NCBI RefSeq assembly: GCF_007971225.1
Contig: NZ_CP042435.1
Span: 4,219,501 to 4,283,500 of the forward strand
Direction: 5' to 3'
Length of the DNA: 64,000 nucleotides
DNA from: Panacibacter ginsenosidivorans
Lineage (GTDB): Bacteria > Bacteroidota > Bacteroidia > Chitinophagales > Chitinophagaceae
The position numbers were made by a program, and so were the translations under genes. Position 1 is the first letter of the stretch, and each line of letters opens with the position of its first letter. Below the pieces are notes generated by a model. The model had not been told where the DNA came from. It worked only from the letters and a program-made list of their open reading frames with translations, and did no database searches. Of this stretch, positions 8,541 to 16,841 are shown in pieces.

Positions 8541-9501
8541 TAATCAAGCCATTCTTGTTATTGGTGCAGGCTCTATAGGTGAGCGGCATATCCGTAATCT
8601 ATGGCAACTTGGCTATAATAATATTATCGTTTACCGTCAACGTAATCTTCCATTCAGAGATATTGGTGAAGCACGGGTAAAGTTAATTTTGGAATGGAAT
8701 GAAGTAGTTACTCAACGGCCATTTGCAGCCATTATCTGCACACCAACTGCACAGCATCTGCAACAAACGCAACAATGTCTTGACGCCAATATGCATGTAT
8801 TGGTAGAAAAGCCTTTATCACATCAATTGTTTGATAAGGAACAACTCATCACTCTCTTAGGAGAAAAAAAACTCTTACTGCAGGTTGGTTATATGTTGCA
8901 TTATCATCCTTTGCTACAAAAAGTGAAATCTTTTATTGAAGCAAAAACTTTTGGTAATGTTATTAATATTCAAACTTACTGGGGAGAATATTTGCCAGAC
9001 TGGCATCCATGGGAAGATTATAGAACATCTTATGCCGCCAATAAAGAACATGGCGGCGGTGCTGCACTTACCTTAAGCCATGATGTTGACCTGGTGAACT
9101 GGTTTATGAATGCATTACCGAAAGAACACAAAGTAATGCACAACTACGCTTCAACACTTAAAGTAAATACTGACAGTGCGTTTGATGCATTATTATCTTA
9201 CGCAAACAGAGCAACTGCTCATGTGCATGTAAACTTTTGCCAGAAAGTTCCCCAACGCTGGTATAAAATAGTTTTTGACGAAGCGGTGATCGATATAGAT
9301 TATTATCAGGCTTCTATGAAAATTTCAACCAAGGAAAATATTCATGAGGAGCAACTCAGCAACTTTGCCAGAAACGAACTGTTTATTGATGAATTGGAAG
9401 ATTTTTTTAAAAGAATTGAAACAGGAAACTTTACTGGCTTTTCAAAGCAGCAGGTGGAACAATCTTACAGTATTATAAAAATTTGCCAGCATGAACAATA
9501 A
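8530..9501 (+). CDS. Gfo/Idh/MocA-family oxidoreductase
   Basis: NAD(P)-dependent sugar dehydrogenase of 323 residues. The Rossmann motif VIGAGSIGERHIRNL lies near the N-terminus; CTPTAQHLQQTQQCLDANMHVLVEKPLS is the family's EKP active-site region, and a C-terminal alpha/beta domain contains HGGGAALTLSHDVDL. The TTG at 8530 is the likely start and overlaps neuA by 11 bases. Its place between the cytidylyltransferase and an SDR gene suggests it acts on the nonulosonate or its six-carbon precursor. The substrate is unknown. The arrangement recalls oxidoreductase genes in Campylobacter legionaminic-acid loci, but I cannot show equivalence. Confidence 0.85.
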   Translation: MRTNNQAILVIGAGSIGERHIRNLWQLGYNNIIVYRQRNLPFRDIGEARVKLILEWNEVVTQRPFAAIICTPTAQHLQQTQQCLDANMHVLVEKPLSHQLFDKEQLITLLGEKKLLLQVGYMLHYHPLLQKVKSFIEAKTFGNVINIQTYWGEYLPDWHPWEDYRTSYAANKEHGGGAALTLSHDVDLVNWFMNALPKEHKVMHNYASTLKVNTDSAFDALLSYANRATAHVHVNFCQKVPQRWYKIVFDEAVIDIDYYQASMKISTKENIHEEQLSNFARNELFIDELEDFFKRIETGNFTGFSKQQVEQSYSIIKICQHEQ

Positions 9502-10315
9502 CCCTGTTAATATACAGGATGAAGTAATATTGGTTACCGGTGCATTTGGTTTGATCGGTAAACAGATCAGCAAAGCCTTTTTACAGAACGGTGCTAAAGT
9601 TGTGTTGGCTGATATAAATGTAAATGCATTAAATGCAATACAAGATGAGTTTGCTGAATTATTTTCAACAGATAATTTCCTTGTAACGCAACTTGATATT
9701 ACTGATGAGCAAAGTGCAGCGTCAGTAGTACAGCAAACGGCAGATAAATTCGGAAAGCTTGATGTACTCATCAACAACGCGGCCATTGATGCAAAGTTTG
9801 ATAAAGATGGTATGAGTAAAGTAAATCAAAGCCGCTTTGAAAATTATCCTGTTGATCTGTTGCGCAGATCAGTTGATGTAAACCTGACCGGCACCGTAAT
9901 TATGACACAGGCTGCCTGCAAACAAATGCTGACACAGGGTTTCGGCAATATCATCAATGTAGCATCAACCTATTCTGTGGTGGCGCCGAATCAAAACCTA
10001 TATGATTTTGGAAATGGTATTGAAAATTTTAAACCTATCGATTATATCGCATCAAAGTCATTTATACCAAACTTCACCCGGTATATTGCCACATTTTACG
10101 CAGTCAATAATATTCGCTGTAACGCAATCGTGCCGCATGGCGTGTACAATAATCATGATCAAAAATTCCTGGATAATTTTTCTAAAATGTCGCCAATGGG
10201 CAGAATGTGCAACCGTGAAGAACTGGAAGGACCTTTTATTTTTTTGGCATCAAAAGCGAGCAGCTATATGACGGGTTCTGTAATGATGGTTGACGGAGGA
10301 TGGACAGCATGGTAA
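9491..10315 (+). CDS. short-chain dehydrogenase/reductase (SDR)
   Basis: NAD(P)-dependent oxidoreductase of 274 residues with the classical motifs. These are the cofactor loop VTGAFGLIGKQISKA, DVLINNAAID, the catalytic Ser in INVASTYSVV, a YIASK catalytic Tyr-Lys pair in KPIDYIASKSFIPN, and a C-terminal SYMTGSVMMVDGGWTAW. It overlaps the neighbouring genes on both sides (11 and 16 bases), so it is translationally coupled in the nonulosonate module. The substrate is probably a sugar of this pathway (inference). Confidence 0.9.
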   Translation: MNNNPVNIQDEVILVTGAFGLIGKQISKAFLQNGAKVVLADINVNALNAIQDEFAELFSTDNFLVTQLDITDEQSAASVVQQTADKFGKLDVLINNAAIDAKFDKDGMSKVNQSRFENYPVDLLRRSVDVNLTGTVIMTQAACKQMLTQGFGNIINVASTYSVVAPNQNLYDFGNGIENFKPIDYIASKSFIPNFTRYIATFYAVNNIRCNAIVPHGVYNNHDQKFLDNFSKMSPMGRMCNREELEGPFIFLASKASSYMTGSVMMVDGGWTAW

Positions 10316-10806
10316 AGATCAAACTTTTTTTATCTGATGTTGATGGAGTGTTAACCGATGCGGGTATGTATTACACAGAGAGCGGCGATGAATTTAAAAA
10401 ATTTAATACGCATGATGGCATGGGTTTTACATTGCTGCGTAAAGCGGGAATTAAAACAGGCATGATCACATCAGAGAATACAAAGATCGTTGAGCGCCGC
10501 GCCGCTAAACTAAAAGTGGATTATCTATACCAGGGCAAAGAGTTTGGCGATAAACTTTCCGCTGCGCTGGATATATGCGCGAAGGAAAATATCAGCATCA
10601 GCGAAGTGGCATACATCGGTGATGATATCAATTGCATTTCTTTGCTTCAAGCAGTTGGTGTCGCGGCTTGTCCAGCCAATGCTCTGCCCAAAATAAAAAA
10701 CATAAAAGGTATCATTCAACTGGAAAAAAAAGGCGGCGATGGTGCAGTACGGGAATTTATAGAAATGCTTTTTGATAAAGAATGGTTTAATATAAATGCA
10801 GAATAA
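10300..10806 (+). CDS. KdsC-like HAD phosphatase (nonulosonate 9-phosphate phosphatase candidate)
   Basis: Cap-less (C0) HAD phosphatase of 168 residues, the size of KdsC. The nucleophile motif FLSDVDGVLTDAGMYY is at the N-terminus. MITSENTKIVERRA follows (the S/T motif and helix), then the acidic motif YIGDDINCISLL. It is the last gene of the neuB-neuA-oxidoreductase module, overlapping the SDR gene by 16 bases; an in-frame ATG at 10309 is an alternative start. Because Kdo genes are absent here, dephosphorylation of a KDN-9-phosphate-like product of the NeuB homologue is more likely than Kdo synthesis (inference). Confidence 0.85.
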   Translation: MDSMVKIKLFLSDVDGVLTDAGMYYTESGDEFKKFNTHDGMGFTLLRKAGIKTGMITSENTKIVERRAAKLKVDYLYQGKEFGDKLSAALDICAKENISISEVAYIGDDINCISLLQAVGVAACPANALPKIKNIKGIIQLEKKGGDGAVREFIEMLFDKEWFNINAE

Positions 10807-10820
10807 AATTAATGATGGAT

Positions 10821-10879
10821 GCATTATGAACCAGGCTATAGTAATATTATTAGGCTTCCGTTGCGTCGCACTCTTGTAC
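10821..10879 (+). repeat. intergenic GTAC-end repeat, copy d1 (forward)
   Basis: Outer end GCATTATGAACCAGGC from 10821, core TTGCGTCGCACTCTTGTAC at 10861-10879. It follows the phosphatase stop and is paired with inverted copy d2 about 165 bp away, with another element nested between. Confidence 0.92.
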
Positions 10880-10893
10880 TGCAATAAATGGAT

Positions 10894-11028
10894 CGTCATA
10901 GCGAGGAGTGCAGCATGGGCTTGGGGATTAGGGCGACGTGGCTATCTTTTGAAATAACGGTTAGCTATAATGAGATTGCCATAGCCCATAGCTTACACAC
11001 AAAACCTTGCATGGGCCTCGCAATGACG
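10894..11028. repeat. nested CGTCATTGCGA-type palindromic element, copy 1
   Basis: About 135 bp bounded by inverted ends CGTCATAGCGAGG (10894-) and CCTCGCAATGACG (-11028). Inner segments GACGTGGCTATCTTTTG and GAGATTGCCATAGCCC also resemble each other inverted. This end sequence is a common dispersed repeat in many bacterial genomes (from memory). It sits wholly between the arms of copies d1 and d2. The small open frame across it is a translation of the repeat, not a gene. Confidence 0.8.
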
Positions 11029-11043
11029 ATAAAAGAACAGAAT

Positions 11044-11062
11044 GTACAAGTGAGTGACACAA
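11044..11062 (-). repeat. intergenic GTAC-end repeat, copy d2 (reverse, subtype II, short)
   Basis: Reverse core GTACAAGTGAGTGACACAA. The outer half is not clearly preserved before the next gene's ATG at 11117. Confidence 0.88.
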
Positions 11063-11116
11063 CAGACGATGCCAAAAGCTCCCACAGCACGCAAACAAAA
11101 TTTTCTTTTAAAGCCA

Positions 11117-12535
11117 ATGTCTGAAAATAAAACCAAACCACGTGTTATCATTCCCATAGTAGGGCAGGGCTCTGTTATACATGTGATACGTACAGGCATG
11201 CTGGACAGGATGAGTGAATTTGTAACACCGGTCGTTGCCATGCTTTGGGAGCAACCTGATCTTATAGAAGAATTAAAAGCAAAAGGTTATGAAGTAACAT
11301 TAATGCCCACTTATAATGTAACCGCAGCATACTATGCATTAAGGGCAAAGATCACATTGTGGTACAGCAAGTATGTATTGAAATCTCCCACGCGCATCAT
11401 CCTGCGCAGTTATCTTGATCTTTACCTGCCTGCAAAAAAAGTATGGAAAAGAAAACTGAAAAATGCATTGCCTGAATTCCTGTTTGCAACATGGCCGCCT
11501 TATATAAAAAGACTTATTAAGCAGGAAGGAGTTTTAATAAAGCAACAACCCTGTTACGACGCTTATTATACATGGGTAAGGTCTTTACAGGCGGATAGTA
11601 TTTTTACCATTACACCCTTTTTGCAGGAAGTAGAATTGGTGGCACGCATTTTAAAAGAGCAGGGTAAAAAAGTAATGGCATCTATTCATTCCTTTGATAA
11701 TATCACCACGCGGCAATGGCCCGCTTTCTTTTTTGATCATTACCTCGTCTGGAACAATATCAATAAAGCAGAACTGGAACGCATTAACCCTCAACTAAAA
11801 ACGAATAATGCTATCACCATTTGCGGTGCAGCGCAGTTTGATTTTCATTACAAACCAAACTTTACCTGGAGCCGCGAAGAATGGCTTGCAAAGCTTGGAT
11901 TACCTGCGGATAAAAAAATTATCCTTTATGCAGGCGGCCCGGTTTCATTGTTCAAAGATGAACCACAATATTTAGCGCATCTTAATGAAGCATTTAAAGC
12001 AGGTAAAATAGATGCATCGGAAGCGGTTATCCTTTTTCGCAGTCACCCGTTGGATAAGAAAGAAAGATGGCATGCATTGGTAGGAGATTCACCCTATATC
12101 ATTTATGATGCGGCACAATCAGGCAAAGAGAAATTTGATCACACCAATGTTACGGAAGAAGATATCCGCAAATTAATGTCTACTGTAAAGCATGCAGATG
12201 TACAGATCAATTTCACTTCTACCATGACCATTGACGGCAGTGTGTTTTACCGGCCGCAGATCGGTCCTTATTATACAGAGCTTGATAAGGCACGCAAAGA
12301 AAAACTCACCCGCATGATGTATATGCAGGAGCATTACCTGCCCATCACCAAAAGCGGCGCTATCAATATGCCTGCATCAAAAGAGGCATTTATTCAAATG
12401 GTCAGTGAGGCATTACAAAATCCTGCCAGATACACGCAACACTGTGATGATTGTTTAGACACTATGATCACTTATAAAGACGGTCAAACAACCGGCAGGG
12501 TAATAGCCGCATTGAAACGGTTTTATAACGCATGA
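11117..12535 (+). CDS. putative GT-B-like glycosyltransferase of unknown specificity
   Basis: Not assignable to a named family by eye. From the ATG at 11117 (MSENKTKPRVIIPIVGQG) it is 472 residues; a longer in-frame start at 11054 would translate the intergenic repeat and is rejected. It shows an N-terminal alpha/beta region (DRMSEFVTPVVAMLWEQPD, LIEELKAKGYEVTLMP). A second alpha/beta domain has ILYAGGPVSLFKDEPQYL, VILFRSHPLDKKERW and ADVQINFTSTMTIDGSVF, which resembles donor-binding halves of GT-B enzymes. No membrane segment is evident. It directly follows the nonulosonate module and overlaps a GT11 gene by 4 bases, so it may transfer the nine-carbon sugar (inference). Confidence 0.6.
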   Translation: MSENKTKPRVIIPIVGQGSVIHVIRTGMLDRMSEFVTPVVAMLWEQPDLIEELKAKGYEVTLMPTYNVTAAYYALRAKITLWYSKYVLKSPTRIILRSYLDLYLPAKKVWKRKLKNALPEFLFATWPPYIKRLIKQEGVLIKQQPCYDAYYTWVRSLQADSIFTITPFLQEVELVARILKEQGKKVMASIHSFDNITTRQWPAFFFDHYLVWNNINKAELERINPQLKTNNAITICGAAQFDFHYKPNFTWSREEWLAKLGLPADKKIILYAGGPVSLFKDEPQYLAHLNEAFKAGKIDASEAVILFRSHPLDKKERWHALVGDSPYIIYDAAQSGKEKFDHTNVTEEDIRKLMSTVKHADVQINFTSTMTIDGSVFYRPQIGPYYTELDKARKEKLTRMMYMQEHYLPITKSGAINMPASKEAFIQMVSEALQNPARYTQHCDDCLDTMITYKDGQTTGRVIAALKRFYNA

Positions 12536-13494
12536 TCATCGTAAGAATTTCAATGGGCCTGGGTAACCAGCTATTTCAGTACGCAGCAGGCAAGGCATTG
12601 TCGCTGGAAAAAAATGTTCCCCTTAAAGTTGATATCGCCTCTTATGGCGGTTATAAGCTCAGGAATTATGAGCTTGAAAAAAGTTTTGATATTAATACGC
12701 CTGTAGCCACGCCAACAGAAATTCAACACTATTATTATCCACACCCCGTTAAAAGGGTTTGGAACAATTTATTTCCATCCAGAAAAATGCGTGTACTGGG
12801 TTTGCGTTATGATGAGCCGCCGCTGCAAAAGAAATTGCTGCAGGCACATGATCTTCTGTTACCACCACATAAGCGCACCACTTATATAGAACCGCATTTA
12901 AATTTTGATGCGCATTTTTTTAAAGCAAACGATGATATCTATCTGCAGGGTTACTGGATGAGCTGGCGCTATTTTGAAAAATATGATGAGACGATCAGGA
13001 AAATTTTTACAATACATAAACCCGTTGTAGCGCACCTTGAAAACATTGTTGATGACATTCACGCACAGAACAGTGTAAGCATACATATACGCCGCACCGA
13101 TTATACCAGCGCAGCAGTTATAGCGTTGAAAGGACAGACCACTATGGGTTTTTACAAAAACGCCATAGACATTATTGAAGCCAAAATAAATAACCCCGTG
13201 TATTATATGTTCTCAGATGATATAGAATGGGTGAAAGAAAATTTTCCCATGCAGGATCGAATGGTGCATTACATAGATAATAGTATCAGCAATTCAGCTA
13301 TTGAAGATTTTTACCTGATGCAACAATGCAGGCACAATATCATTACGCACAGTACATTCGGCTGGTGGGCAGCCTATCTTAATCCAAACAAGGAGAAGAT
13401 GATCATTGCACCAAAAAAATGGTTCATCAAAAAGAGCCATAATGATAAAGACATTTGTCCGCCATCATGGATCACTATAGAAAATAACATATAA
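12532..13494 (+). CDS. GT11 family glycosyltransferase (alpha-1,2-fucosyltransferase-like)
   Basis: GT11 enzymes usually transfer L-fucose from GDP-fucose onto galactose. The family N-terminus SMGLGNQLFQYAAGKAL and the donor-binding motif HIRRTDY (residues 185-191) are intact, followed by YMFSDDIEWVKENF and a C-terminal SNSAIEDFYLMQQCRHNIIT with STFGWWAAYL. Its length of 320 residues is slightly above the usual 290-300. The ATGA overlap with the preceding gene indicates translational coupling. A second, more divergent GT11-like gene lies at 19497-20393. Acceptor unknown. Confidence 0.9.
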   Translation: MIIVRISMGLGNQLFQYAAGKALSLEKNVPLKVDIASYGGYKLRNYELEKSFDINTPVATPTEIQHYYYPHPVKRVWNNLFPSRKMRVLGLRYDEPPLQKKLLQAHDLLLPPHKRTTYIEPHLNFDAHFFKANDDIYLQGYWMSWRYFEKYDETIRKIFTIHKPVVAHLENIVDDIHAQNSVSIHIRRTDYTSAAVIALKGQTTMGFYKNAIDIIEAKINNPVYYMFSDDIEWVKENFPMQDRMVHYIDNSISNSAIEDFYLMQQCRHNIITHSTFGWWAAYLNPNKEKMIIAPKKWFIKKSHNDKDICPPSWITIENNI

Positions 13495-13511
13495 GCAGCA
13501 TCAACGCTTTT

Positions 13512-14396
13512 ATGCATAACTCATTTACAGAACAACAGCTACAGCAGGAAACAGAACAGTGGACAGAGATAATTACGCCACGTAACAAACTTTTTGATCT
13601 GCGTTTAAAAGAAGTATGGCATTACCGCGACCTGCTGGGATTATTTGTAAAACGCGATCTTGCCGCACAGTATAAACAAACGGTACTTGGCCCTTTGTGG
13701 CATATTGTGCAGCCGGTACTTACCACCATTATGTTCCTGGTGGTGTTCAATAAGATCGCACATATACCTACTGATGGCATACCTGCCGTAGTGTTTTATA
13801 TGAGCGGCATTGCTATGTGGAGCTATTTTTCCACCTGCTTAACAGGCACTTCGAATACTTTTATTTCCAATGCAGGCATCTTTGGTAAAGTATATTTTCC
13901 CAGGCTGATCACACCGTTGTCGATCATTACTTCTAATCTTATCAAATTTTCCATACAGTTTGGATTACTGGTAGCAGCCATGCTGTATTATGCTTATACC
14001 GGCGATATGAAAATTGATATAGGGATGCATACATTACTGATACCTGCCGTATTGTTTGCAATGGCGGGCCTTGGCCTTGGCCTCGGCATCATCATATCAT
14101 CCCTTACTACCAAGTACCGCGATCTTACGGTACTGGTAAATTTTGGTGTGGGCTTATTAATGTATGCCACACCGGTTGCCTACCCTTTATCTTATGTAGA
14201 GAAGTCATCGTATAAAACACTCATACTGCTTAACCCGCTTTCCTCACTTATAGAAACCTTCCGCTATGCGGTATTGGGCAAAGGCACTTTTGACCCGATG
14301 CTGTTTGGTTATAGCTGTTTGTTTATGGTGGTAATATTATTTTTTGGCATGATCATTTTTGGCAAAGTGGAGAAGACCTTTATGGATACGGTGTGA
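13512..14396 (+). CDS. wzm: ABC-2 type polysaccharide exporter permease (Wzm-like)
   Basis: Membrane half of an ABC exporter for lipid-linked polysaccharide. It has 294 residues with about six membrane helices after an amphipathic N-terminus. Family features are LLGLFVKRDLAAQYKQTVLG, PLWHIVQPVLTTIMF and SLTTKYRDLTVLVNFGVG, plus LLNPLSSLIETFRYAVLGKG near the end. The ATPase partner is at 15563-16837, unusually separated from it by an acyltransferase gene and an intergenic repeat. Confidence 0.9.
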   Translation: MHNSFTEQQLQQETEQWTEIITPRNKLFDLRLKEVWHYRDLLGLFVKRDLAAQYKQTVLGPLWHIVQPVLTTIMFLVVFNKIAHIPTDGIPAVVFYMSGIAMWSYFSTCLTGTSNTFISNAGIFGKVYFPRLITPLSIITSNLIKFSIQFGLLVAAMLYYAYTGDMKIDIGMHTLLIPAVLFAMAGLGLGLGIIISSLTTKYRDLTVLVNFGVGLLMYATPVAYPLSYVEKSSYKTLILLNPLSSLIETFRYAVLGKGTFDPMLFGYSCLFMVVILFFGMIIFGKVEKTFMDTV

Positions 14397-14431
14397 GAGG
14401 TGAGATTGTCAGACGTGAGTTGAACTAAAAA

Positions 14432-15424
14432 ATGGAAAGAAATCTTACATTGGATGTATTAAGAGGTATTGCAGCCATGGCGGTTTTATTATTTCATTAC
14501 ACGTATGGCTACCGCGAATACTACGGACATATTTTAGATCCCAAGTATGATTTTATTTATGGTAACCTGGGTGTTGAATTATTTTTTATGATTAGTGGGT
14601 TCGTGATATTTTCCTCGATTGCCAAAGTAAACAATGCAGGCGATTTTATATTCAGGCGCTTTTCCCGAATCTATCCAACGTTCTGGTTTTGTATGCTTGT
14701 TTCTTTTTTCCTCGTCATTATTTTTTTACCGGGCACTGTTAAAAATTACCAGCTAAAGTGGACCGCCACCATGATCTCTTCTTTCTTTGGATGTAAGCCT
14801 ACCGAAGGAGTTTACTGGACATTGCTTTACGAATTTTTCTTTTATATGCAAATTGCTTTGTTGCTATTTTTTAAGCAAATTGACAACATAGTATGGTGGG
14901 GCATTTTGCAATTAAGCCTGGTATGGATCAATGTATTTATATATGCATTCAGCGACCGGTTTTGCATGGCAGCAAACCTCAACTGGGGCATGCTTTTTTT
15001 TGCTGGTATTCTTTTTTATAAATTAAAAAATGCTGATAATAAAAGAAGATGGAGCGTGCATCTCTTACTTATGCTTTGTTACTTTACATCCTGCATCACA
15101 TTGCATTCGGCTGCTGAAAGGATTGCTGTATTTATTTTTTTTACTGTTTTTTATTTATTCTGTTTTGGTATACTAGATTGGGTGCAATGGAAGCCATTTG
15201 TTTTTTTAGGCTCTATATCTTACCCGCTTTATTTACTGCACATGAGTATCGGTTATATCATCATGAATGCCATAAAAAACTATTTTACTTTCAGCCCGTT
15301 CATTTTTATCTGTATTCCCGTTATAGTAGTTATCCTGCTGGCATGGCTGGTTCATCGTTTTATTGAAGTGCCCACCAACAGGTACCTCCGTGGCAATAAA
15401 TACCTGGTCTTACTTTTTAGTTGA
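14432..15424 (+). CDS. acyltransferase, AT3 (OafA/YrhL) family
   Basis: Integral membrane O-acyltransferase that would acetylate sugars of the polysaccharide. The 330-residue protein starts LTLDVLRGIAAMAVLLFHYT, carrying the family's conserved R and H in the first helices, and continues with GNLGVELFFMISGFVIF and RRFSRIYPTFW. It has about ten hydrophobic segments. It is a close paralogue of the gene at 29517-30527. It sits between the two halves of the ABC exporter, suggesting later insertion. Confidence 0.9.
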   Translation: MERNLTLDVLRGIAAMAVLLFHYTYGYREYYGHILDPKYDFIYGNLGVELFFMISGFVIFSSIAKVNNAGDFIFRRFSRIYPTFWFCMLVSFFLVIIFLPGTVKNYQLKWTATMISSFFGCKPTEGVYWTLLYEFFFYMQIALLLFFKQIDNIVWWGILQLSLVWINVFIYAFSDRFCMAANLNWGMLFFAGILFYKLKNADNKRRWSVHLLLMLCYFTSCITLHSAAERIAVFIFFTVFYLFCFGILDWVQWKPFVFLGSISYPLYLLHMSIGYIIMNAIKNYFTFSPFIFICIPVIVVILLAWLVHRFIEVPTNRYLRGNKYLVLLFS

Positions 15425-15477
15425 AGAAGGGTAGAATCAAGCATTTTTTCCTTGTTATATTTTAGCTTTTATCAAAA

Positions 15478-15508
15478 TGGCATCGTTCCTTGCGTCGCAC
15501 ACTTGTAC
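15478..15508 (+). repeat. intergenic GTAC-end repeat, copy e (forward)
   Basis: Core TTGCGTCGCACACTTGTAC at 15490-15508 preceded by GGCATCGTTCC, the second type of inner flank. The outer end is poorly preserved. Confidence 0.88.
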
Positions 15509-15562
15509 AGTAAAAATTAATCAACATTAATACATTGACAGTCAAAAACGCCAACTGGTACC

Positions 15563-16837
15563 ATGAGTAACACTGTTATTAAAGTAGAATCCCTTTCCAA
15601 ACAATACCGTCTTGGACAGGTTGGCCGTAAAAGCCTTTCACACGATATCAACCGCTGGTGGTATGGTATCCGCGGAAAGGAAGATCCGTATTTAAAGATC
15701 GGGGAAGAAAACGACCGCAGCAAAAAAGGCAGCACTGAATACGTATGGGCATTACAGGATATCAACTTTGCTGTGCAGCAGGGGGAAGTACTCGGCATCA
15801 TCGGCCGCAATGGTGCAGGTAAATCAACGCTTTTAAAAATATTATCAAAGGTTACGGCACCCACCACGGGCAATGTGAAAATAAAAGGGCGCATTGCCTC
15901 TTTGCTAGAAGTTGGTACAGGCTTTCATCCTGATCTCTCAGGCCGTGATAATATTTTTCTTAACGGTGCGATCCTGGGTATGACCAAAAAAGAGATCACT
16001 GCAAAATTTGACGAGATCGTTGATTTTGCAGGTGTGGAAAGATACATCGATACGCCTGTGAAACGTTATAGCAGCGGCATGTATGTGCGTCTTGCATTTG
16101 CAGTAGCAGCCCATCTTGAACCTGAGATACTCATTGTTGATGAGGTGCTTGCTGTTGGTGATGCAGAGTTTCAAAAAAAATGTTTGGGTAAAATGAAAGA
16201 TGTAAGCGAGAAAGATGGCAGAACCGTTTTATTTGTAAGCCATAATATCGCTGCGGTAAAAACATTGTGTACGCAGGGTTTACTGCTGGAAAATGGTTTG
16301 CTGTCGGTAAATGCAACGGCAGAAGAAGCTATCAGGCAGTACCAGCAGAATACGCAGAGCATTATCAGTAACGAAGCATTAACGGGACATGTAATGTTAG
16401 AAGGCCCGGGTTTGCTTGAGCTTGTATGCAAAAGTAAAAGTTATGACACAGCTACGTTTCTTTTTGGCGAGGCAATACAAATTAATATGCATTGGCATTT
16501 TATTGATTCACTGAAAAGCAGGGTTATTTCTCTGAGGATCTACAACACTGCAGATGAACTGATGTGCGGATTTAATACACTTTATGACAAGTACATTACC
16601 AGTATGGAAGAAAGCGGTTCTTATTATATTGCCCTGGACATTGTAAATACATTTGCGCCGGGTACTTATTATATATCTGCAGGCTCTTATATAAGACCAC
16701 ATACCAATGAATTTATCTACAACAAAGTAGCCGGTTTTGAAATATCGGAAGAACCAAAAGAAAAAGATATTCTACCCAATATAATGGGTGGCCCCAAATT
16801 TTACAGCCCGTTTAGCTGGGTCATTAAAAAGCAATAG
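15563..16837 (+). CDS. wzt: ABC-2 polysaccharide exporter ATPase with C-terminal carbohydrate-recognition domain (Wzt-like)
   Basis: ATPase partner of the Wzm-like permease; 424 residues. The nucleotide-binding domain has Walker A GRNGAGKS (81-88), signature YSSGMYVRLAFA (169-180) and Walker B ILIVDEVLAVGD. Residues from about 270 form an extra domain, as in Wzt proteins that recognise the modified end of the chain before export. This suggests export of a finished, capped polymer (family knowledge), with specificity unknown. The next gene starts 4 bases after its stop and encodes a methyltransferase, which could provide such a cap (inference). Confidence 0.92.
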   Translation: MSNTVIKVESLSKQYRLGQVGRKSLSHDINRWWYGIRGKEDPYLKIGEENDRSKKGSTEYVWALQDINFAVQQGEVLGIIGRNGAGKSTLLKILSKVTAPTTGNVKIKGRIASLLEVGTGFHPDLSGRDNIFLNGAILGMTKKEITAKFDEIVDFAGVERYIDTPVKRYSSGMYVRLAFAVAAHLEPEILIVDEVLAVGDAEFQKKCLGKMKDVSEKDGRTVLFVSHNIAAVKTLCTQGLLLENGLLSVNATAEEAIRQYQQNTQSIISNEALTGHVMLEGPGLLELVCKSKSYDTATFLFGEAIQINMHWHFIDSLKSRVISLRIYNTADELMCGFNTLYDKYITSMEESGSYYIALDIVNTFAPGTYYISAGSYIRPHTNEFIYNKVAGFEISEEPKEKDILPNIMGGPKFYSPFSWVIKKQ

Positions 16838-16841
16838 TAAC

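Noticed and set aside
11054-11116. Upstream extension of the GT-B-like gene
   Set aside because: The extra 21 codons derive partly from repeat d2; the ATG at 11117 gives a better start.
10888-11124. 78-codon open frame between the phosphatase and the GT-B-like gene
   Set aside because: It translates the nested palindromic element and the repeat arm, has no protein-like pattern and overlaps the real start at 11117.
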